This document shows positions 33,304 through 40,967 of a stretch of DNA of 64,000 bases, one piece after another. The translations under genes and the position numbers were made by a program. Numbering within the stretch: position 1 is the first letter of the stretch; each line of letters starts with the position of its first letter. A model generated the notes under the pieces. It made no database searches. It was not told where the DNA came from and saw only the letters and a program-made list of their open reading frames with translations. The DNA is from JACVRW01 sp963739095 (GTDB taxonomy: Bacteria; Actinomycetota; Thermoleophilia; Solirubrobacterales; Thermoleophilaceae), in assembly GCA_963739095.1 (NCBI GenBank), contig CAVTZF010000029.1, positions 62,001 to 126,000 on the forward strand, given 5' to 3'.

Positions 33304-34871
33304 TGGGAGAGCTCGGCGGCTTCCTTCGCCTCGAGCGGGTCGGCTTCGAGAAGCGCGACCCACATGAGCGCGTGCACGACTACCGGCAGTACTTCGGGCT
33401 GCCCGACGAGCGCGTCCTGCGTGACCAGGGCGCACGCTGCATGGACTGCGGCGTGCCCTTCTGCCACGAGGGCTGCCCGCTCGGCAACCTGATCCCGGAC
33501 TGGAACGACCTCGTCTACCGCGACCAGTGGCGCGACGCGCTGATCAAGCTGCACGCCACCAACAACTTCCCCGAGTTCACCGGCCTGATCTGCCCGGCGC
33601 CCTGCGAGTCGGCCTGCGTCCTCGACATCAACGACGACCCCGTGACGATCGAGCAGATCGAGCTCGCGATCGTCACGCGCGGCTTCGAGGAAGGCTGGAT
33701 AGCGCCCGACCCGCCGGAGCTGCGCACCGGCCGCAGCATCGCCGTGGTCGGGTCCGGGCCGGCGGGCCTGGCCGTGGCCGACGAGCTCAACAAGCTCGGC
33801 CACCGCGTCACCGTCTACGAGCGCGACGAGGGCCCCGGCGGCCTGCTCCGCTTCGGGGTGCCCGACGCCAAGCTCGAGAAGTGGATCATCGATCGCCGCG
33901 TGAGCCTGCTCGAGGAGGAGGGCATCGAGTTCCGCTACGACGTCGACGTGGGCGTGGACGTGAGCGCCGAGGAGCTGCGCCGCACTCACGACGCGCTCGT
34001 GGTGGCGATCGGCTCGCGGGTCCACCGCGCGCTGGCGGTGCCCGGGCGCGAGCTCGACGGCGTCCACTTCGCGATGGAGTACCTCTACCAGCGCAACCGC
34101 GCCGTGGCCGCGATGGACGGGCGCCCGCACCGCTCGACCCCGCCCGAGCAGACGATCAGCGCCGCCGGCAAGCGCGTCGTGGTCGTGGGCGGCGGCGACA
34201 CCGGCATGGACTGCATCTCGAACGCCGTGCGTGAGGGCGCCGAGGACGTGCTGCTGCTCGACGTGTATCCGCAGCTCCCGCAGAAGGGGCGCCCGGCCGG
34301 CACACCGTGGCCGCTGCCGCCGAAGCGCACCCTGTCGACCTACGCGCTCGACGAGGGCGGCGAGCGCCGCTTCGGCACGCAGGTCGTCGAGCTGCGCGGG
34401 TCGGACGGGCGCGTGACGGGCGTGCTTGGGCGCCGGGTCGAGGGTACGTCGTCGCGCGATCTGCACGTGATCGCCGGCAGCGACTTCGAGGAGCCCGCCG
34501 ACCTCGTGCTGATCGCGATCGGCTTCGACCATCCCGAGCACGAGGGCCTCGTCGGCGAGCTGCGACTCGACCGCGACGCGCGGGGCAACGTCAAGGCGCC
34601 GGTCTACGGAACCAAGATCGAGGGCATCTTCGCCTGCGGAGACGCCCGGGTGGGCCAGTCGCTCGTGGTCACCGCCATCGCCGAGGGTCGTCGCTGCGCC
34701 CGCGTCGTGGACCAGTACCTGGGCGGGTCCGGCGAGATCCGGCGCGTGCCCGCCGAGGCGATGTTCGCCTTCGAGGACGGCGACCCGTACTCCCTCCGTC
34801 ACCAGGCCGAGATCGCCCGCACGGTGACGGTCGGCGACGCGTTCTGGTCGGGCCCGCGCGACCAGCGCTAG
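33303..34871 (+). CDS. gltD: Glutamate synthase small subunit
   Basis: A 522-residue FAD/NADPH subunit that feeds electrons to GltB. The N-terminal two 4Fe-4S clusters use CMDCGVPFCHEGCPLGN and CPAPCESACVLD. The FAD fold begins IAVVGSGPAGLAVADELNKL and the NADPH fold RVVVVGGGDTGMDCISNAV; the C-terminal GIFACGDARVGQSLVV segment closes the FAD site. Its ATG overlaps the gltB stop, so the two are made together. A structured intergenic element follows. Confidence 0.95.
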   Translation: MGELGGFLRLERVGFEKRDPHERVHDYRQYFGLPDERVLRDQGARCMDCGVPFCHEGCPLGNLIPDWNDLVYRDQWRDALIKLHATNNFPEFTGLICPAPCESACVLDINDDPVTIEQIELAIVTRGFEEGWIAPDPPELRTGRSIAVVGSGPAGLAVADELNKLGHRVTVYERDEGPGGLLRFGVPDAKLEKWIIDRRVSLLEEEGIEFRYDVDVGVDVSAEELRRTHDALVVAIGSRVHRALAVPGRELDGVHFAMEYLYQRNRAVAAMDGRPHRSTPPEQTISAAGKRVVVVGGGDTGMDCISNAVREGAEDVLLLDVYPQLPQKGRPAGTPWPLPPKRTLSTYALDEGGERRFGTQVVELRGSDGRVTGVLGRRVEGTSSRDLHVIAGSDFEEPADLVLIAIGFDHPEHEGLVGELRLDRDARGNVKAPVYGTKIEGIFACGDARVGQSLVVTAIAEGRRCARVVDQYLGGSGEIRRVPAEAMFAFEDGDPYSLRHQAEIARTVTVGDAFWSGPRDQR

Positions 34872-34940
34872 CTTCGCCACGGGCGAACGACGGCTATGAA
34901 GGGGGTGGGACGGTCGCGCGGGGCGTTCACCCGCCACGTT

Positions 34941-35097
34941 GCCGGATCGATAGTCCCAGAGACCACTAATCCGGCGCCCTTGGGTCACTGTGGCGATTTG
35001 CTGTCGTCAGACGACACCAAAGGGCCACGGTGGCTGGCCTTCCGCCAGGTGCGCCCCCCTGGTAGCTGTCGTTCGCCAGCGCCACACCCAGTGGCGC
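34941..35097 (+). other. Structured intergenic element, copy A (candidate RNA)
   Basis: Three stems fill the 255-base gap between gltD and the MFS gene. First, GCCGGAT (34941) pairs with ATCCGGC (ends 34975), with an inner GTC/GAC pair. Second, CACTGTGGC (34986-34994) pairs with GCCACGGTG (35024-35032), enclosing TGTCGTC-a-GACGACA (35002-35016). Third, GCGCCAC-accca-GTGGCGC (35079-35097). The first two have a homologous counterpart at 54707-54807. It could be a 3'-UTR/5'-UTR regulatory RNA, a processing site or a terminator. Confidence 0.45.
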
Positions 35098-35126
35098 CCT
35101 TCCGCGGCGCGATCTAGGCTCCGCCG

Positions 35127-36800
35127 ATGGCGGACTCGCGCCAGCCGGACTCGTTCCGGCGGACGGTCGTCGACGCGCTTGCGACGGCCAGCCTGCGCCG
35201 CCTACAGGCGAGCTGGGCGCTGAGCTCTTTCGGCCAGTGGGCCTTCCAGGTCATCCTTGTCGTGTACGCCTACGACGTGGGCGGCGCCACGGCGGTCGCG
35301 CTGGCCACGCTCGTGACGATGGTGCCCGCCGGCCTTGCGGCGCCGCTCGCGGGCATGCTCGTCGACCGCGGTTCGAGGCGCGACGTGCTGCTCACCACGG
35401 AGGTGGCGAGGGCGCTCGCGCTGGCGGGGGTCGCCGGCGCGGTCGCCGTCGACGTGCCGCTCGCCCCGGTGCTGGTGCTGGGCGCGATCTTCACGGTGCT
35501 TCAGACGTTCCACCTCCCGGCCCAGTGCGCGCTGCTGCCCGCGCTGGCGGCCACGCCGCGGCAGTTGGCGGCGTCGAACGCGCTGACCACGTCCGTCGAC
35601 AACGCCGGGGTCCTGGTCGGGTCGATCATCGGCGGCGCTCTCGTGGCGGCGGCGAGCGCGCAGACCGCGTTCTTCGTCACGGCGGCCCTGTACGCGGTGG
35701 CGGCCTGGCCGCTGGCGCGGGTCCCGCGCGACCCGGTGCCCGCGCACAGGGAGAGGAGCGACGAGGACGGGCCGCTCACGGAGCTCGTGTCGGGCCTGCG
35801 GGCCGTCGGCGGCGAGCCGAGCCTGCGGCTCGTCGTCGGCCTGATGAGCGCCGGGTCCTTCGTGGAGGGAGCGGTCGACGTGCTGATCGTGCTGCTGGCG
35901 GTCGAGCTGCTCGACATCGGCGGCCAGGGCGTCGGCTGGCTGAACGCGGCCTGGGGCGTCGGTGGGCTGGTGGCGGGCGCGGCCGCCATCGCGCTGCTCG
36001 GGCGCGGCCGGCTCGCCGCCGGGCTTGCCGGCGGCGGCCTGCTGGCCGGCGCCTGTCTGATCCTGCTCGCGGCGGTCCCGGACCTGACGTTCGTGGCCCT
36101 GGGCCTGTTCGTACTGGTGGGGATCGGCTACGGCCTGATCGAGATCGCGGGCGTGACCCTGGTTCAGCGGATGACGTCGGACGACCTCCTCGGACGAGCC
36201 TTCGCGGTCTGGGAGAGCGGCTACTGGCTCATGTGCGGTCTCGGCGCGATCACCGCACCGCTGCTGATCGAGCTGTTCGGCGTGCGCGGAGCGCTGGTCG
36301 CGCTCGGTCTGCTGCTCCCCGCGGTCGTCCTGGTGCGCTGGCGGGCCTTGGCGCGCTTCGAGGCGGGGGTGTCCGTGCCGGAGGAGGCGTTCACGCTGCT
36401 GCGGGCCGTGCCGATGTTCGCGCCGCTGGCGCTCGGCACGGTCGAGAGCCTTGCCAACAGCGTCCACCGCATCGACCTGCCGGCGCGGACCGCGGTGGTG
36501 AGCGAGGGCGAACTGGGCGACCGCTTCTACCTGATAGCGAGCGGCGACTTCGACGTGACCAACAGCGATGGCGACTTCCCCCCGCTCGGCGCCGGCGACG
36601 TGTTCGGCGAGATCGCGCTGCTGCGCGATGTGCCGCGCACAGCGACCGTCACCGCCCGAACACAGGCGCGCGTCTACGCGCTCGACCGCGACTCATTTCT
36701 CACGGCGGTGAGCGGACATCGGTTCAGCACGCGCGCCGCGAGCAGCATGGCCGACGAGCGCGCGGGCAATACGCCCGAGCCGCACCGCGCGGAGGCGTGA
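35127..36800 (+). CDS. MFS transporter fused to a C-terminal cNMP-binding domain
   Basis: A 557-residue fusion. Residues about 25-415 form a 12-helix major facilitator of the DHA3/enterobactin-exporter-like type (PLAGMLVDRGSRRDVLLTTE between helices 2 and 3). Residues about 430-535 form a Crp-like cyclic-nucleotide-binding beta roll (VVSEGELGDRFYLIASGDFD, FPPLGAGDVFGEIALLRDVP, RTATVTA), with the phosphate-binding cassette GEIALLRDVPRTA close to canonical. The transporter may be gated or sensed by a nucleotide. It stands after a structured leader; substrate unknown. Confidence 0.88.
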   Translation: MADSRQPDSFRRTVVDALATASLRRLQASWALSSFGQWAFQVILVVYAYDVGGATAVALATLVTMVPAGLAAPLAGMLVDRGSRRDVLLTTEVARALALAGVAGAVAVDVPLAPVLVLGAIFTVLQTFHLPAQCALLPALAATPRQLAASNALTTSVDNAGVLVGSIIGGALVAAASAQTAFFVTAALYAVAAWPLARVPRDPVPAHRERSDEDGPLTELVSGLRAVGGEPSLRLVVGLMSAGSFVEGAVDVLIVLLAVELLDIGGQGVGWLNAAWGVGGLVAGAAAIALLGRGRLAAGLAGGGLLAGACLILLAAVPDLTFVALGLFVLVGIGYGLIEIAGVTLVQRMTSDDLLGRAFAVWESGYWLMCGLGAITAPLLIELFGVRGALVALGLLLPAVVLVRWRALARFEAGVSVPEEAFTLLRAVPMFAPLALGTVESLANSVHRIDLPARTAVVSEGELGDRFYLIASGDFDVTNSDGDFPPLGAGDVFGEIALLRDVPRTATVTARTQARVYALDRDSFLTAVSGHRFSTRAASSMADERAGNTPEPHRAEA

Positions 36801-36804
36801 GCCC

Positions 36805-37212
36805 TTACCGGGCGCCCCGCCGGGCGGCCAGCAGATAGGCCACGAGCGAATCCAGCGCTTGAGAGTTCATCCGCGCGCCGAAGTTGTCCGGCATGACGCT
36901 GAACGTGCCCGCGGCGGACCCCGGCGGGGTGACGATGGTGGCGCGCAGCGACCGCCGGTCGTAGGCCGCCAGGCGCTCGTCGAGGTCGGGCCCGATCACG
37001 CCGGTCGAGCCGGCGTCCGCGAAGCGGTGGCAGCTGCCGCAGCCCATCTGGAAGAAGAGCTCGCGGCCGGCCTCGGGGCGCACGGCTGCCGCCGTCTGGC
37101 CGGCGCCCCCGCGCTCGTCGTCGCCGTCGACCGCCGTGATCACGACGAACGTGGCGGCCGCCGCAACGAGGCCGGCGACGGCCGCGAGCGCGAGGGCGCG
37201 CGGCTTGTTCAC
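36805..37212 (-). CDS. Membrane-anchored cytochrome c
   Basis: A 135-residue protein starting at GTG 37212. An N-terminal hydrophobic helix (ALAAVAGLVAAAATFVVITA) anchors it outside the membrane. The heme-c motif is CGSCH (MGCGSCHRFA) and the likely distal Met is in FSVMPDNFGARM, as in class I cytochromes c. The sequence GRELFFQMGCGSCHRFADAG and GPDLDERL fit. It is translationally coupled to the upstream membrane protein, so the two may work together in electron transfer, for example with an oxidase outside the window. Confidence 0.87.
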   Translation of the reverse strand: MNKPRALALAAVAGLVAAAATFVVITAVDGDDERGGAGQTAAAVRPEAGRELFFQMGCGSCHRFADAGSTGVIGPDLDERLAAYDRRSLRATIVTPPGSAAGTFSVMPDNFGARMNSQALDSLVAYLLAARRGAR

Positions 37213-37778
37213 GTGTCGAGCGCCGGCTCGCCTCCGGCCCTGCCGCGGCGGCTCAGCAGCATCAGCACGAGCCAGGCCGTGAGCAGGCCGACGCCGGCGG
37301 CCAGCACCAGCGCCAGCGGCACCGAAGAGCCACCGTCGGTGGGCGACTGGGTCGCGGCCGGCTGCGCGGCAGGCGGCTCGGTCGGTGCGGGGGAGGGCAC
37401 CGGGTCGCCGCCGCCGTCTCCCAGCGTCACCGGTGGGAACGTGTGCCGCTGGCTGTAGCCGTCGTCGATCACGTACTCGTAGCGCCCGCTTTCGGGGAAG
37501 ACGACCTGGGCGCGATAGAGCCCGCTCTTGTTCACGAGCCGCGCCGGGAACGTGTCGACGAGCTCGCCGCCGGAGTGCCGGACGGTCACGGACGGGTGTC
37601 CGTCGAGGAACGGCGTGCGCCCGTGGGCCAGGACCGTGAACTCCGCCGTCCAGGTCTCGCCGGGCTCGATTCCCTCGGGCAGCGACTGCAGCCCGAGCGT
37701 CGCGTAGCCACCTCCGAGCGTCGTGGCCGGGAATGCCAGCACCAACAGCAGCACGAGTGGGCCGATCCAGCGGGTCAT
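37209..37778 (-). CDS. Membrane-anchored beta-domain protein coupled to cytochrome c
   Basis: A 189-residue exported protein with a strong Shine-Dalgarno (AAGGAGGAG) before ATG 37778. A signal peptide (MTRWIGPLVLLLVLAFPATT) leads to a beta-sandwich of about 100 residues (GETWTAEFTVLAHGRTPF, SGLYRAQVVFPESGRYEYVI), a Pro/Thr-rich linker, and a C-terminal transmembrane helix (VPLALVLAAGVGLLTAWLVL). It resembles the YtkA/FixH-like periplasmic sandwich proteins, but this is tentative. GTGA overlap with the cytochrome c gene indicates a shared function. Confidence 0.7.
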   Translation of the reverse strand: MTRWIGPLVLLLVLAFPATTLGGGYATLGLQSLPEGIEPGETWTAEFTVLAHGRTPFLDGHPSVTVRHSGGELVDTFPARLVNKSGLYRAQVVFPESGRYEYVIDDGYSQRHTFPPVTLGDGGGDPVPSPAPTEPPAAQPAATQSPTDGGSSVPLALVLAAGVGLLTAWLVLMLLSRRGRAGGEPALDT

Positions 37779-37856
37779 CGCTCCTCCTTGTCTCGACATC
37801 CACCCCTGGTACGTCTGCCGAGCGGCTGAGGTTCCCGGGAGCGGTAGGTTCAGGCA

Positions 37857-38825
37857 ATGAGCACGGCATTCGTCACCGGCGGCTCGGGCTTCATCGGCGG
37901 CGCCCTGATCGAGCGCCTGGGGCGCGAGGGCTGGAACGTCCGCGCGCTGGCGCGCTCGGACGCCGCGGCCGCGCGCGTGGGCGAGCTCGGCGCCGAGCCG
38001 GTGCGCGGCGACCTCGAGGACCGGCGCGCGCTCGAGGAGGGCGCGGCGGGCAGCGAGGTGGCCTTTCACTGTGCCGCCAAGGTGGAGGAGTGGGGCGACC
38101 CCGAGGACTTCGAGCGGCTCAACGTGTTCGGCACCCAGAACGCGCTCGACGCGTGCATCGCGGCCGGCGTCAGGCGCTTCGTGCACGCCGGCACCGAGGC
38201 CGCCCTGTCCGCGGGCCAGCCGCTCGTGAACGTGAACGAGGACGCGCCGCTGCGGCCAGACTCGCCGATCCTCTACGCGGCCTCGAAGGCACGCGCGGAG
38301 CAGCGCGTCCGGGCCGCCAACGGCGACGGCATCGAGACGGTGGTGATCAGGCCGCGCTTCGTCTGGGGCCGAGGCGACACGACGCTGCTGCCCGCGCTCA
38401 TCGAGCTGGTCGAGTCAGGCCGCTTCCGCTGGATCGGCGGCGGCGCTCAGCTCACCGACACGACGAACGTCGACAACACCGTCGAGGGGCTCTGGCTGGG
38501 GGCCACAAAGGCGCCGCCGGGCGGCGTGTACTTCGTGACCGACGGCGAGCCCGTCGTGTTTCGCGAGTTCGTGACGAGCTGGCTCGGGACCCAGGGCGTC
38601 TCCGTGCCCGACAAGAGCGTTCCGGGCGTGGTGGCCGATGCGGCCGCTGCCGTCTCCGAGCGCGCCTGGCGGCTGCTCAAGCGGCCGGGCTCACCACCGC
38701 TCACGCGGATGGCCGTCTGGGCCTCCTCGAAGGAGTGCACGCTCGACATCACGCGCGCGCGGCGCGAGCTGGGCTACCTGCCGGTTGTGTCCCGCGAGCA
38801 GGGACTCGCGGCTCTGTCGGGCTAG
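37857..38825 (+). CDS. NAD-dependent epimerase/dehydratase (extended SDR)
   Basis: A 322-residue extended short-chain dehydrogenase. The nucleotide loop is TGGSGFIGGALIERL, followed by a downstream NAD-binding pattern (VAFHCAAKVEEWG) and the catalytic YxxxK as YAASKARAE with an upstream Ser/Thr region (HAGTEAAL). It resembles 3-beta-hydroxysteroid dehydrogenase-like and sugar-nucleotide epimerases; the pattern VWGRGDTTLLPALIELVESG favours the former group. Substrate unknown. It overlaps the convergent FHA gene by four bases. Confidence 0.87.
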   Translation: MSTAFVTGGSGFIGGALIERLGREGWNVRALARSDAAAARVGELGAEPVRGDLEDRRALEEGAAGSEVAFHCAAKVEEWGDPEDFERLNVFGTQNALDACIAAGVRRFVHAGTEAALSAGQPLVNVNEDAPLRPDSPILYAASKARAEQRVRAANGDGIETVVIRPRFVWGRGDTTLLPALIELVESGRFRWIGGGAQLTDTTNVDNTVEGLWLGATKAPPGGVYFVTDGEPVVFREFVTSWLGTQGVSVPDKSVPGVVADAAAAVSERAWRLLKRPGSPPLTRMAVWASSKECTLDITRARRELGYLPVVSREQGLAALSG

Positions 38826-39379
38826 CCGGCCGTGCCGGCGGTCGTCTCCTCGCGCTCGGCCACGAGGCTCACGAAGAAGAGCCGGAAGCGGCCCACCGCA
38901 ATCTCGTCGCCGTCGTCGAGCTCTGCGAGCTCCACTCGATCGCCGTTCCTGAACACGCCGTTCAGGCTGCGGTCGTCGAGGATGCGCGCACCCGCGCTGT
39001 CGCGATACAGGAGCGCGTGACGCCGCGACACGGTCGGGTCGTCGAAGCGCACGTGTGCCGACAGGCTGCGGCCGATACGGGTCCAGCCGTCCTGGAGCGG
39101 GACGACGCGCACGCGCTCGGCGTCCTCGAAGGCCAGGTAGTCGCCGGACCGAACCAGCGCGTCGCGGGCCTCGTCCAGCCAGTCGGGCGCGCCCTCGACG
39201 TCCTGGTGACGCGGGGCCCTCACGTCCTCGCCGAACAGCGAGGCGCGGCGGAAGCTGTCACCGCCGCACTCGGGGCAGGACGGCACCTTGTCCCGTTCGT
39301 GCAAAGCAACCGCGAAGCCACAGGAGTCACACCGAAACGAACCAGCTCCCGCGAGGGTGCCGGAACTGAAGGCTTCCAT
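38822..39379 (-). CDS. Zinc-ribbon plus FHA domain protein
   Basis: A 185-residue cytoplasmic protein. ATG 39379 has a GAGGAGAG Shine-Dalgarno; a longer frame upstream is rejected. A CxxC...CxxC zinc ribbon (FRCDSCGFAVAL, VPSCPECGGDSF) is followed by a linker and an FHA domain (about residues 95-175) with the phosphothreonine-binding pattern TRIGRSLSAHVRFDDPTVSR and LNGVFRNGDRVE. FHA proteins bind Thr-phosphorylated partners, so it probably reads out a Ser/Thr kinase; no kinase is in the window. Confidence 0.88.
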   Translation of the reverse strand: MEAFSSGTLAGAGSFRCDSCGFAVALHERDKVPSCPECGGDSFRRASLFGEDVRAPRHQDVEGAPDWLDEARDALVRSGDYLAFEDAERVRVVPLQDGWTRIGRSLSAHVRFDDPTVSRRHALLYRDSAGARILDDRSLNGVFRNGDRVELAELDDGDEIAVGRFRLFFVSLVAEREETTAGTAG

Positions 39380-39527
39380 CGGAATTTCTCTCCTCAGGGG
39401 TGGGGGTTGTGGGGATGGTAACGAGCGAGGCTCCAATTCCAAGCCAAAAACGCGCTAATTGCGGGCTTTTTGGCCCACCTGGGCAGGACTGCCCGCCGTC
39501 TCGGCGAACGGTTCCCCCGTGCCTGAC

Positions 39528-39761
39528 ATGGACGCACTGCTCGTTCGCAGCTTCATCGGGGCCCTGCCCTCGACCGCCGCGAGCTGCGCCGACTGCCGGC
39601 GCACACCGCTCGCGGGCGAGACGGTTCACAGGCTCGACAGCGGCCGTTTGATGTGCGACCTGTGCTTCGCGGCGCTCCCCGCGGACCGCCGGCTGGCGGT
39701 CTCGAGTGAGCGCGTGCACGCGAGCGAGCGGCGGCTCTCCGTCGTCCCGAAGGCTGCCTGA
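39528..39761 (+). CDS. Small zinc-ribbon protein
   Basis: A 77-residue protein with two CxxC motifs (ASCADCRRTPL and LMCDLCFAALP) arranged as a treble-clef or ribbon zinc site, plus a basic C-terminus (SERVHASERRLSVVPKAA). ATG 39528 is chosen; GTG 39519 is a near alternative. It could bind RNA, DNA or protein; it resembles the many small zinc proteins found in actinobacteria and cannot be assigned to a function. The 146 bases upstream hold no other gene. Confidence 0.6.
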   Translation: MDALLVRSFIGALPSTAASCADCRRTPLAGETVHRLDSGRLMCDLCFAALPADRRLAVSSERVHASERRLSVVPKAA

Positions 39762-39805
39762 GCCCGCCGCGCCGGGAGAACGGCGGCAGGTAGGATCCCG
39801 CCGCG

Positions 39806-40363
39806 ATGCGCGAGGTCACCGTCTCGAAGATCATCTCGGCCGACCGCGAGGCGATCTTCGATCTCGTCTCCGACCTCGCCAGCCGTCCCGCGTACGCCGA
39901 CCACTACATGCGCGACTACCGGCTGGCGCGCGTCAACCCCGTCGGCGAAGGCGCGGCGGCGCGCTTCCAGATGAAGAAGCCGTTCGCAAAGGAGTACGCC
40001 GAGCTCCAGCTGAGCGAGGTCGACCGGCCGCGCCGGATCGTCGAGACGATCGCGCTCGGCCGTCGAGGGCGCAACCGCTTCCTGGCCGTCTACGACTTCG
40101 GCAAGGAGGCGCCGGGGGTCACACGCGTGGAGCTGACCACCTACGGGGAGCCCGCGACCTTCGTCGACCGCATGAAGCAGATCGGCGCCGCCGGCTGGAC
40201 CAAGAGGCAGACCGCCAAGCAGCTCGAACGCCTGCGCATGATCTTCGAGGAGCCCGGCAAGGAGCCGCTCAAGCGGGCCACGATCGCGGGCTACGAGCCC
40301 TCCAAGGCGCCCCGCTTCGGAGCTCCGCGCGGCACCGATCCGGCCCGCATGCCGCCCCATTAG
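39806..40363 (+). CDS. SRPBCC (polyketide cyclase-like) family protein
   Basis: A 185-residue protein with the START/Bet v 1-like SRPBCC fold: VTVSKIISADREAIFDLVSD opens the first strand and helix, and RVELTTYGEPATFVDRM and a C-terminal helix close the cavity. Such proteins bind hydrophobic ligands. The last 35 residues are basic and likely disordered. It starts 44 bases after the zinc-ribbon gene and is 13 bases before a lipoprotein gene, suggesting a small operon. Confidence 0.8.
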   Translation: MREVTVSKIISADREAIFDLVSDLASRPAYADHYMRDYRLARVNPVGEGAAARFQMKKPFAKEYAELQLSEVDRPRRIVETIALGRRGRNRFLAVYDFGKEAPGVTRVELTTYGEPATFVDRMKQIGAAGWTKRQTAKQLERLRMIFEEPGKEPLKRATIAGYEPSKAPRFGAPRGTDPARMPPH

Positions 40364-40376
40364 ACTGCCGGACCGG

Positions 40377-40967
40377 ATGCGCCCCCTGACCCGCCTTGCG
40401 CGAGCACTCGGCTGGGCCGAGTGCGCAGCGACCCGTTTAACGCTGCTCGCGTGCCTGGCCGCGCTCGCCGTGGGGGCCGCCGCCTGCGGGGACGACGAGC
40501 CCGGCGTCGACGAGCCCGCGAGCGAGGGGCTCGCGCTGCCGCTCGGAGGCGTCGACTACAACGTCTTCATCACGCGCCAGCTGAACCCGGCGATCCCGCC
40601 CGACAACGCGTATGTCGAGGGTCGTCCCGAGCCGGCCCCGGGCGAGACGCTCTACGGGATCTTCGTGCAGGCTTGCAACCCCTCCGGCGACCGGCTGACG
40701 ACGGTCGACGACTTCAAGGTCGTCGACAACCAGGGCAACGAGTTCGAGCCCGAGGAGCTCTCGGAGAACAACCGCTTCGCCTACCACCCGCGCGAGCTCG
40801 ACCCCAAGGAGTGCATCCCGGAGGCGGGCAGCGTGGCCCAGCTCGGGCCGACCGCCGGCTCGATGCTGCTCTTCAGGCTGCCGCTGCAGACGACCGAGAA
40901 CCGCCCGCTCGAGCTCGAGATGCGTGGTGAGGGCGACGAGCACCTCACCATCGAGCTCGACATCTAG
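40377..40967 (+). CDS. Lipoprotein with palindromic insert in the signal peptide
   Basis: A 196-residue predicted lipoprotein. The lipobox is GAAAC (Cys37) after a hydrophobic core (LTLLACLAALAVG). Residues 6-20 (RLARALGWAECAATR) are encoded by a 45-base palindromic element and lengthen the n-region; without it the signal peptide would be a normal 22 residues. The mature part is a compact beta-rich domain (DYNVFITRQLNPAIPPDN..., ETLYGIFVQACNPSGDRLTT) of a DUF-type lipoprotein. Start ATG 40377 is 13 bases after the SRPBCC gene. Function unknown. Confidence 0.72.
   Translation: MRPLTRLARALGWAECAATRLTLLACLAALAVGAAACGDDEPGVDEPASEGLALPLGGVDYNVFITRQLNPAIPPDNAYVEGRPEPAPGETLYGIFVQACNPSGDRLTTVDDFKVVDNQGNEFEPEELSENNRFAYHPRELDPKECIPEAGSVAQLGPTAGSMLLFRLPLQTTENRPLELEMRGEGDEHLTIELDI
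40391..40435 (+). repeat. Palindromic protein-embedded element, copy in a signal peptide
   Basis: A 45-base element matching the copies at 56586 and 56802 along its whole length with a few differences. Its core is GCACTCGGC-tgg-GCCGAGTGC (40401-40423 region). It is translated in the second frame as RLARALGWAECAATR, whereas the copies at 56586 and 56802 use the first frame. It adds a Cys and two acidic/polar residues to an otherwise basic signal-peptide n-region. Confidence 0.75.

Noticed and set aside
31348..33435. 695-codon minus-strand frame opposite the end of gltB
   Set aside because: Shadow of gltB with no motif of its own.
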